Source of the DNA: Corythucha ciliata
Taxonomy: Eukaryota; Arthropoda; Insecta; Hemiptera; Tingidae
Length of the DNA stretch: 64,000 nucleotides
NCBI GenBank assembly: GCA_038030265.1
Contig: CM075941.1
Span: forward strand, 46,810,164 to 46,874,163
Reading direction: 5' to 3'
This document shows positions 56,259 through 64,000 of this stretch, piece after piece. The first letter of the stretch is position 1. Each line of letters starts with the position of its first letter. The notes beneath the pieces are model-generated. The model had not been told where the DNA came from, did not search any database, and worked only from the letters and a program-made list of their open reading frames with translations. The position numbers and the translations under genes are program-made.

Positions 56259-57170
56259 TTATAAAATTAGCCTTTGAAATGAGTCCAAAATGCTCTTGAG
56301 AGTAGCATCGGACAACCCTGGAAATTCTCCGTGGTGGATCAATAGAGGTTTTGTGATGTTGTCACTTCCTGGGGCTTTCTTACATTTTAAGCGACTAATG
56401 GCGTTCGTCACCTGCGCTGGTCGGAAGAAATCGTGGAAGGGGCTCAATTGGAGAGGTGACGTCAAGTGTTCTCGAATTTCATCCTCGATGGGGCTAGTTT
56501 CTGGGTTTTGCATGAATTGCTCCTCCAGCATTGTCGAGAGTAGCTCCACCTTATCAGAAGGAGTCGAATACCAGCGATTGTTACATTTGAGAGGGGGGAT
56601 GTCCGGATTTACTTTCGTGAGCGTCTTTGTTTTTTTCCACAATGTCCCATCCATACTGTCCAAAATGAGGAGCTCACTCCTTTTTTTGTTCCTGTTTCTC
56701 CGTTGTTAGGGCTTCAGTAAGTTCCTTAGTTGCTCTGTTTAGAGCCGTCTTATGAGCTGGGTATCGAGTGGCTTCCCAGAGAAGTTTGGCTGATCGCTTT
56801 ACTTGTACGATGTGTGGAGGTGTTGGTTTCGTTTAGGGCGCACTGTGAGGATTCGAGTTTGGGAACTCTCGGTTGCAGTAAACTGGATAAGTCTAGTTAG
56901 GTTTGCTGTCGCCACATCTACATCCTTGGAGTTTTAAGGGGGATTTTTGTGTTGGTGCCAGCGTTATAAGTAGTTCCTTGTATTTGGCCCAGTCGGGATT
57001 CGTTCGATGCTACTGTTCCTCATGGGTGCCGTTTGTAGCTTTAGAAGCAGCGGAAGATGATCGGAAGTTTCAGTTAGGAGTATAACATCTATGTCGTTTG
57101 TTTTTAGGAAGATCGAGCTCGTGGAATTTCCCGTAGACCCCCCCCCCCCCAGCAGTTCCATGTGCAAATA
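56259..57170 (-). pseudogene. Jockey-like LINE ORF2 remnant with endonuclease deletion
   Basis: Minus strand from about 57170: ICTWNCWG-type start and FLKTNDIDVILLTET (N-terminal strands of the AP-endonuclease domain). This is joined directly to SDHLPLLLKLQ, which is the C-terminal end of the same domain, so most of the endonuclease (about 150 residues in relatives) is deleted. Frameshifted sequence follows, then the frame 56663-56259 with NNRWYSTPSDKVELLSTMLE and ISRLKCKKAPGSDNI, the linker and the first RT block. The element stops there: the RT catalytic core and 3' end are missing. Dead. Confidence 0.82.
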
Positions 57171-57192
57171 TTGAGTCCTGCAGATGAGGCAG

Positions 57193-58349
57193 TCATGGTG
57201 TTATTAATTTAGGAAGTAGTTGAGTTAGAGCTGAAACCAATGGTTGAACGAGTGATAACAGTTGGTCTATTTTGTGTAGGAGCAGTGAAATTTGTGATTC
57301 TGAATTTTCTACGGTTGTATTTGCAGGCGGGGTACTTAGTACTTGAGCGTAAGAATTACTTGTTCTAGGTGGTTTTATTTCGTTAAGATCTATCTCGCGA
57401 TTAGTGGCGGCTGGTTCGGGATAAATTCTAATGGGTGGTGGCGGTGGGGTTGTTCTACTCTTTTGCAGTTTTAGGTTTATACTGGACACCCGCGATAGTT
57501 TGCTGTATATTGCCCTCGGCAGTTCGTGCAAATTGGTGTAGAGTTCGATGGTCTCGAGCATGATTGTGGTGAATGGGAGCCATCGCATTTGACGCATCTT
57601 TCTCGCATGTGACAATAGTTCCTCGAATGACCAAATTCTTGGCCCTTCAGGCGAGGCTTTTGGCCGAGGGGGTTCCACTGTCACTACGGCGTGATACAGT
57701 CTATTCAGGTTGTATATTTCCGCGTTTTTTGAACTGGGCTTAAGATAAACAAGAAACATCGGTAAAGGTAATTTAGTTACGGGATGCAGTACAGGCAGAA
57801 TTTGTATGGCCTCGTATCCGAGAGTGTTGAGCTCCTCTTTGATCACACTGATGTCAGTTGTGAGATGCAGGCCTCTATAATGGCTACCCTAAAGGCTCGA
57901 TCGCTCTTTAGTTGGTACGTGTAGTATTCTGCTTTATTAGTTTCGAGAAACTTGATTGCTCCACGGTACCTGTCTATTGCGGCAAAATTCATTTTTACTT
58001 TTCCATTAAGTGAAGTGTACTTGAACGTTGTAGGCTCGAGACTACGGATTTCTTTTATTGCCAAGTTAATGTTTGCGACATTGTTAACGAATATCGGGGG
58101 TGGAGTGACTACTTTTTCAACTTGCATTTCAGAAGGAGCATCATTGTTTGCATCTTCCGTTTCAGCGAGAGGTGCAAATGGATTTGGAGAGATTACCTCA
58201 TTTAGTTTCATCTTGTTCCTTGTCGGGTGGTAGTTGGCAGAGTTGTTGGAGCTCATTAGTTTATTTAGTTGCGAGTTTCTTTTTTCTAAACTAATGACTC
58301 TGTAGAAATAACTGAAAACTCTTGAAAAGTGTGACTCTTCACTCTGCAA
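57193..58349 (-). pseudogene. Jockey-like LINE ORF1 (gag-like) with frameshifts
   Basis: A likely start is ATG at 58256 (MSSNNSANYHPTRNK), with an in-frame upstream ATG at 58349. The first frame (to 57843) has a Ser/Pro-rich N terminus, then VNNVANINLAIKEIRSL and YYTYQLKSDRAFRVAI, the RRM-like region. A frameshift near 57860 leads to the frame 57846-57193 (IKEELNTLGYEAIQILPVLH, KLPLPMFLVYL, the PRE_C2HC region). A second frameshift near 57650 puts the zinc knuckles in another frame (KCVKCDGSHSPQSC and CTNCRGQYTANYRGC). A proline-rich tail follows. This ORF would bind RNA in a live element. Confidence 0.82.
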
Positions 58350-58350
58350 A

Positions 58351-58808
58351 TTTGTGTTTCGTAGAACAGAAATACAAATTTGTGTGAAAAGTTTTCACTT
58401 TGCAGTTCTTTTTTCCAGCAAGTTTTCAAATTCCTTTTGGAGGAACAAAAACTTTTCAGAACAGTGCCGAGTTGTAGAGTATACTCTTCGTGAAATAGGT
58501 CTCCGTGTGCGATTTTCACTTGTCTGGACCGGCAAGGAAGGAGAGTTCTCACCCAGACCGTTTCGTATTACGTGGCAAGATTAGAAAATTACCAATTATC
58601 TTCAAAATGGGCCCAACAAAACATAAAAAAATATGTTATTTGATTTTATTGATTTAATTGGCTCATTGCGGGGTGCTAATACAAGTAACATGTGGTTTCC
58701 CACCAAAATATTCGAGGGGAAAACTCTTGGCAGCAAAATTAAAAAAAACTCATGTTTTTTTTTTTTTTTTACAATTTAACTTTTTAAAACAACAAACATA
58801 AAAACTCA
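58351..58808. other. Unassigned, upstream of the Jockey-like ORF1
   Basis: It may contain the LINE 5' UTR (58350-58560), followed by AT-rich sequence and a T run (58754-58769). The motif AAACTCATGTTTTT occurs at 58747 and 58803, just outside the gypsy LTR. No gene. Confidence 0.4.
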
Positions 58809-58947
58809 TGTTTTTATGCAAAGAATAAAATAAATTAAAGTAAAATAATCGGCATGCGAGCAGTGAGATTGTATTTTGATACACCCGCTTCAATAACCTA
58901 CTCATTTGTGTAGTAGTCTTTTTTTGTAACATAGCAACACACCAACA
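58809..58947 (-). repeat. Gypsy 3' LTR (139 bp)
   Basis: Ends TG...CA (TGTTGGTGTGTTGC at the start on the minus strand, CATAAAAACA at the end). It matches 63008-63150 except for one base (GCAAAGAAT against GCAAATAAT on the plus strand) and a missing TTTG. Confidence 0.93.
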
Positions 58948-58962
58948 TCTCCCCTGGTTTAA
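58948..58962 (-). promoter_or_regulatory. Gypsy polypurine tract
   Basis: On the minus strand AAACCAGGGGAGA lies directly before the TGTTGG start of the 3' LTR. Its position and composition fit the plus-strand primer site of LTR elements. Confidence 0.7.
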
Positions 58963-59012
58963 CAATAATAAAATATTTGAAAAAAGAAAATAATAAAATA
59001 ATTCCAAACGCG

Positions 59013-62000
59013 TTACAAATTTAAACGAACTGGTTCTCTTATTCGTCTACCGAATCTTGATCTTCTTTCCTCTGGTTGTTGTGATGATTGGCGGTTGTCC
59101 TCCTCTGGCAGATGTTCTCTGATTTCGTTACTACCCGTTTCTTGGTCTTGTAGCTCCGGCTCGTTAAGTGCAGGTGGTTCTGAATTAATGGGGTCATCCC
59201 AAATCCACCGATAATCTTTGCTATCGCTTTGTAACGTTGCTGTGCAGGGTTTTAAATGAATCCTATTCCTTTTGTAAGTTCGTCCGTTGACGCTTACGAA
59301 GTACGATCTTGTGCTCAACTTTTGCAGTACCTCACCTCTTCGCCAATCGGGTGCTGTTGGCGAACTTGGGTTAAGAAAAACCCGAACAGGTTGCCCTTGT
59401 TCCAAAGTCGGGAGGGTTCTTGCCGATCGATCATACGACTTCTTGTAAGCTTCTTTTTTTTCCCCCTATTTCTCTCCGAGCAACTGAATGGTCGACATTT
59501 GAATCACCAACGGCACATAAACTTGGCGAAATGATTCTGAGCTTTCGGCCAAACATCAATTCAGTAGGACTGAATGTCATTTGAGCAGAAGGTGTGTTTC
59601 TCCACGTAAGTAGGGCTTCGTATATGTCTTCGCCTCTACTCTCCAACTTTAAAAGACGTTTGACGAGCTTCACAGCAGACTCAGCCTTGCCGTTGGACTG
59701 TTGATGATGGGGTGACGAAGTCTTCAGCGTAAAATTCCAATCTTTAGAAAACCGCTGGAATTCGCGGGACTTGAAATTCGAACCTTCATCTGTAAAAACA
59801 ATTTTAGGCACCCCATACCTAGCGAAATAATTCTTCAAAGCCTTTATTGTTTCTTCAGAGCCTTGATCTTCCAATTCGGTCCACTCAAAAAAAGACGAAA
59901 AATAGTCACAGGCAACAAGATAGTTCTTTCCGTTAAACTGCAGCAAATCAACGCCTATTTCTAACCAAGGACCACACGGCGTCTCTCTGAGAACAAGTGG
60001 TTCTTTTTGATTCCGCGCCACATCTAAATCCTCGCACATTGAACACGCTTTAGCATATCTTTGAATGTCATCAGACATTTTCAGCCAAAACACACGAGTT
60101 TTTGCTAGACGTAAATCAGCTTCACCGCTCTTATGAACCTTGTGAAGTTTCTTCACGATTGTGTTCCGCATGCCGAATGGAACGAAAATTTGCTGATTTT
60201 TAATTACAATGCCGTCCGACGAAGTGATTTGCTCTCGAATTTTCCACCAATCTCGCATTTTTGGTGGCACCGACTTTTCATCCTCAGGCCAACCGCTTTC
60301 TGTGAACTGTAGTAACAGCTTCCCTTCTTCGTCCTGTTGGGTGTATTCACGAATGGTGCTCAGCGTTGAGTCACTGATCGCCAACCCTATTAAAGGATTT
60401 GTTTCTTCCATCACTTTAGCAATTATTAGATCAGATTCATTCCCACCCGTAGGCAACCGAGACATGGCATCAGCAATACAGACGTCGGTTCCTTTGGTAA
60501 ACTGCACTTTAACGTCGAAGCCGACGAGCTGCAATAGCATACGTTGGATTCTTTTGGGAGTATCACACAGATTACGTTTGAATATAATCTCGAGTGGTTT
60601 GTGATCTGTTTGAACAAGTACCTCTCGGCCGAAAATGTATTGTTCGAAGCGCTTCATCCCGAAAAGAATTGCTAGGGTCCCTTTCTCGATCTGTGCATAT
60701 TTTGTCTCGCTCTTGGTTAAGGCGCGGGATGCGTAAGCGACAGGTCTACCATTTTGGATTAGAGCAGCGCCCAATCCATAGCTGCTAGCGTCCACTTGAA
60801 GAGTAATGCTATTCGATGCGTCAAAATATTTGAGAGTAGGTGCATTTTGCAACTTATCTTTTAACAAAATCCAGGAATCCTTCATTTCATCTGTCCATTC
60901 ACCTCTATAGGCTCTCAATGGGGCTGCCTTTTGCGATAAACCCGGTACAAATTTCGACAAATAGTTGACCATGCCGAGAAACGACAACATCTGAGACGCG
61001 TCTTGAGGACGAGGCATTTCCTTGATCGCTCGGATTTTTTCATGGTCTGCTTTGAGTCCACTGGACGTGAAAATATGTCCCATGTAGCGTATTTCTGATT
61101 TCGCGAAGACACATTTGTTTTTGTTCAATCGCAGATTTCGTTCTTTGGCTCGCTGAAATACAGCCTCGACCTTTTTGTCATGATCTTTCATCGCTTCCGC
61201 CTGAGTGTTTCCTTCACCATAAATCAAAATATCGTCTGCGATCGCAATGACACCTGACAACCCATCCATGATGTCGTAAATTCTCCTTTGGAATTCCTCT
61301 GGAGCCACAGAAATCCCAAACGGACATTTATTATAACAATAACGACCGTAAGGCGTCCAAAACGTAGGCAATTCTTGGGATTCTTTGGCTAAAGGCATTT
61401 GAAAAAATCCATTTTTTGCATCGACCACACTAAAAACTTTGGCTTTTGCGAGTAGTGGTGTGACTTCTTCTACAGTAGGAGTAATGAAACGATTTCTGAT
61501 CAAAGACGCATTCAAATGCTTTGGGGCAATGCACAAGCGGTTCTTTTTTGGTCCCATTATAAAAACCATGTTTGTGGTCCATTGGGTAGCATGATTAACT
61601 TTTCGTATAATACCGTTTTTTTCTAACTGATCTAATTCTGCCTTTATTTTGCTGCGTATGCCGACGGGAAATCTTCTTGGTGACTCAATCACTGGAACAG
61701 CGTCTTCACGAAGCTGCAATTTAAGTTCGCCTATTTCGCCTACGGTAGTCTCATCAAAAATTTCTTTGAATTTTTCTAATTGAACTTTTTTAACTTCAAC
61801 GCTGGAGTGGTAACAAACCAAATCCATCCCAAGTGAAGCCTTGAGGCCCAAGATTATATCATCGTGTTTAGTAATCAGGAATCTTGCCTTAATTATAAGT
61901 CTTGTCATCGTGCATAACACGTAAATGCACTCACCTTCCGACCATTCTCGTTGCCCATTAAAGCAACGCAGCATTTGCCCCGATGGTGTGATAACCGGCT

Positions 62001-62964
62001 GAGATCGAAGGTTCTTTATTTGCTTCCAGCCAATTAGGTTGCATGAGGCGCCGGCGTCTATCTGCGCGACGCATTCCGTACCATTGATGACAACCTCAAC
62101 CATGAGTCTGTTAGCTTGTTTTGCCGAGCTGATGTTCATAATGCTTTCCTCACTGTCCGACAGCACCGAACAGCTGCCTTGTGCCTCTCGAGAATTGACT
62201 GCCTTGACCATTTGCTTCGACGAACGACACACCACAGCGAAGTGGTCCCGTTTGCCACAATTCATGCAACTTTTTCCAAACGCCGGGCATTTATTTTTGT
62301 CAAATATGTGCCGTTTACCACAAAATGTGCAGTCTCTTTCGTTGAGTTTATGTTGACGACCACTAGGCGACTGCTTTGATATCGAGGTTCGAGATAGTTT
62401 GTTGACAATTTCGTCTCCGAGCTGCTGGCTCATGCTAGACAATTGCTTGGTCGTCTCTTCAATTGCAACGGCCTCATCAACAACTTTGGAGAGCGTCAAC
62501 TTCCGTTGTTGCAGTAGCCTTCTACGGAAATCATGGTCGCGGATTCCCACTACAAACCTATCACGTACCATTTCTTCTTCAAGTACTCCAAAATCACAAG
62601 AGCCTGCCTTTTCTTTCAAAATTCTCAAAAATTCAGAAAACGACATTCCCTCCTCCTGATAAAGTGAGAAAAAAACGTACCTTTCGTAAACGACATTCTT
62701 TTGAGGGGTTATTTCGGCATCAAGAGCTGCAATGATTCTGTCAACCTTTTCTTCTTCTAGGAGTTTTAATTGCTTGAGAAGTCGCATACCTTCTCTCCCG
62801 ATGACCGCTTTGAACACAGCCGTTCGCTTCCGGTCGTTTTCCTCCTCAAGACCTGTGCCGATTTCGTAGTTTTTCCACCCATCTTTGAAAAGAAGTCAAC
62901 TCTCACACAAGTTTTCTCCCACGGCGCATTTTAGGGGTTCAGGCACGGGTAACGTTGAGAACAT
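59013..62964 (-). pseudogene. Gypsy gag-pol polyprotein with one stop and one frameshift
   Basis: Reading begins at an ATG at 62964. A TGA at 62898-62896 interrupts the gag N-terminus, and the frame is then open for about 1,150 codons to 59431. In order: capsid-like gag; zinc knuckles CTFCGKRHIFDKNKC and CMNCGKRDHFAVVC (about 62335-62225); protease AQIDAGASCNLI near 62058 (DAG rather than DTG or DSG); RT with FSVVDAKNGFFQMPL and catalytic AIADDILIYG near 61240; RNase H LQVDASSYGLGAAL near 60800; integrase with an HHCC zinc region, Asp in IGVDLLQF, Asp in VFTDEGSNF and Glu in NGKAESAVK (59690-59960). At about 59450, in an eight-A run (minus strand), the frame shifts; the last integrase part and acidic tail are in the frame 59405-59013. 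A homopolymer error in the assembly could account for that shift. Confidence 0.92.
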
Positions 62965-62989
62965 CGTGGAGCACGTACCTGTGCGTGTT

Positions 62990-63007
62990 CTCAGCACTCT
63001 GACACCA
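62990..63007 (-). promoter_or_regulatory. Gypsy primer-binding site
   Basis: On the minus strand TGGTGTCAGAGTGCTGAG follows directly after the 5' LTR. TGGTGTCAG is the complement of a CTGACACCA tRNA 3' end, which is typical of a leucine tRNA. The tRNA identity is from general knowledge and was not checked against this genome. Confidence 0.7.
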
Positions 63008-63150
63008 TGTTTTTATGCAAATAATAAAATAAATTAAAGTAAAATAATCGGCATGCGAGCAGTGAGATTGTATTTTGTTTGATACACCCGCTTCAATAAC
63101 CTACTCATTTGTGTAGTAGTCTTTTTTTGTAACATAGCAACACACCAACA
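63008..63150 (-). repeat. Gypsy 5' LTR (143 bp)
   Basis: It matches the 3' LTR with one substitution and one 4-bp indel. A Pol II promoter would be expected here, but no clear TATA box is distinguishable in the AT-rich sequence. Confidence 0.93.
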
Positions 63151-63428
63151 CGTAAAACCACGAAATATTCGGATAATTTCCAGTTTTTTCGATAAACTCA
63201 GAAACCAGAGAAAATGTAGTCAAAAGGGGGTTTGTACGTAGAAAAAGGAGTTATAACACAGTAAATTCTACAAATATATACATTCCTACATACACCATAA
63301 GCCGTGGAAATTGGTGGGCTTATATTTGATTCTCTCGAGTGCAGAACTCGTTACTGACTTCTTGTCAACGGCCAGCGGCTAGTAATTACTTCAACGTACG
63401 GTATTTATGCTACAAAAAGGTGTTCGTT

Positions 63429-63888
63429 GCAGTGGCGTAGGTGGGAATTTGTCCTGGGGGGGGGGATCAGATTGAAATCTCGTAAGGGTGAGGAGAGGGG
63501 GTAAGTTCACATTTTAGTCATCATTCCAGCCAGCCAGCACAGTCTTGAATCTGGACATCTTGCTGGCCTCATCATAGCCTTAATCTCTCAGTTAAGAGCG
63601 ATTGTTGGACTCTACCCGCAAATTAGCGCTTTTCTCAATTTCGGCCGAGTGTATCGTTCTTCCCAATTTCAGCCACAGATTAGCGGTTTTGCCCCAACCC
63701 CCTTCCATAGCCATGAATTTGCGCACTTTCTCAACTTTAGCAGCAAAGTATCGTTTCTATCCTGTGAGCAATGTTTCTTAAATATCCACGAGTTTTGGCG
63801 TTTTCCTCAATTTTAGCAGCATATTGCCGATTTTTAAAATTTTTATACCAGGGGATTAGCACTTTTCTCAGTTTTAGTTCCTTTTTTC
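63429..63888 (+). repeat. Inverted copy of 3640-4508 lacking the tRNA-core insertion
   Basis: It begins CAGTGGCGTAGGTGGGAATT, a terminus-like sequence, and runs through GACATCTTGCTGGCCTCATC into T-rich 30-bp units, ending near TTTTCTCAGTTTTAG. Aligned in reverse complement it matches 4508-4126 and then 3709-3640 without a break, so it represents the unoccupied form of the site that holds the insertion 3710-4125. Confidence 0.82.
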
Positions 63889-63892
63889 TTAA

Positions 63893-64000
63893 GGGGGAGT
63901 TGTACATGTGTTTCCTCGACCCCCCTCCAATCATACCTCGCCTACTCCGCGTTACGAAAATTACCGCCGTATTTCTGCACCAATCGTGGACTTCAAGGGC
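63893..64000 (+). mobile_element. TTAA-target MITE, cut by the window end
   Basis: It starts GGGGGAGTTGTACATGTG directly after TTAA (63889-63892) and matches the left arm of the MITE at 43504-43896 (TTTCCTCGACCCCCCTCCAA, TATTTCTGCACCAATC). Only the first 108 bp are visible. Confidence 0.72.

Larger units (their letters stand above)
58809..63150 (-). mobile_element. Nearly intact Ty3/gypsy retrotransposon
   Basis: A 4,342-bp element on the minus strand with near-identical LTRs at both ends, a primer-binding site, a polypurine tract and one gag-pol reading region. Order on the minus strand: 5' LTR 63150-63008, PBS 63007, gag-pol 62964-59013, PPT about 58960-58948, 3' LTR 58947-58809. The LTRs differ by one substitution and one 4-bp indel, so the insertion is recent. 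The flanks (AACTCA and CGTAAA) show no target duplication. The single gag-pol frame and very short LTRs recall the Mag-like group, which is a tentative placement. Confidence 0.93.

Noticed and set aside
62817..62817. Start of the gypsy polyprotein at 62817
   Set aside because: That codon is GTG and the gag-like reading continues upstream; an ATG at 62964 is the better start, with a TGA interrupting in between.

Overview
This window looks like a repeat-saturated intergenic stretch of an AT-rich animal genome, most likely an arthropod. The evidence is the mix of element types: Ty3/gypsy and BEL/Pao LTR elements, Jockey/I-type LINEs with (TAA)n or A-rich tails, a Phantom-like MULE, a PIF/Harbinger fragment, hAT-like elements and many foldback MITEs. 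Intron signals are present and there is no bacterial gene organisation. I see no convincing conventional host gene. Almost every supportable coding stretch belongs to a transposable element, and most are broken.

Layout. (a) 1-7.5 kb: a giant inverted repeat (arms 1-1739 and 1958-3672) made of a degenerate 30-bp repeat, then a palindromic insertion with a tRNA-like core (3710-4125), more of the same repeat, and a scaffold gap (7523-8022). (b) 8-10 kb: a second long inverted repeat (about 620-bp arms) enclosing smaller foldback elements. (c) 10.2-12.9 kb: minus-strand LINE pieces joined head to tail at (TAA)n and A-rich tails. (d) 13-24 kb: mostly unassigned sequence with several MITEs, including a 1,079-bp hAT-like element nested inside a palindromic element and itself holding a MITE. 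(e) 24-38 kb: opposed 1.4-kb arms of 30-bp-repeat sequence (24183-25582 and 36752-38125), an hAT-like element with an 8-bp target duplication, a Harbinger transposase fragment, a 2-kb purine-rich tract, a 21-bp minisatellite, and an 806-bp near-identical tandem array of two full units and a partial third. (f) 38.8-42.8 kb: unassigned. (g) 42783-48196: a complete MULE with long TIRs and 9-bp target duplications, carrying a two-exon DDE+SWIM transposase gene that a tRNA-containing foldback insertion has split with a 12-bp duplication. (h) 48.8-55.3 kb: a gypsy fragment fused to a 5'-truncated BEL/Pao element, an opposed gypsy scrap and a pair of tRNA-derived SINE-like copies. (i) 55.3-58.4 kb: minus-strand LINE ORFs, frameshifted and internally deleted. 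(j) 58809-63150: a young, nearly intact minus-strand gypsy element with 139/143-bp LTRs. (k) 63.4-64 kb: an inverted copy of the 3.6-4.5 kb sequence lacking the tRNA-core insertion (an empty site), running into a MITE cut by the window edge.

Two recurrent themes stand out. First, about 14 kb consists of a diverged 30-bp unit (core like GCTAATTCGCGGCTAAAATT) arranged in kilobase-scale inverted blocks with recurrent terminal sequences such as CAGTGGCGTAG. Second, two independent insertions place a tRNA-like unit with a shared 3' tail (ending in TTTTTTCTCG plus AACTC) inside an inverted repeat, each with a target duplication. All family assignments come from reading motifs. No database search was possible.
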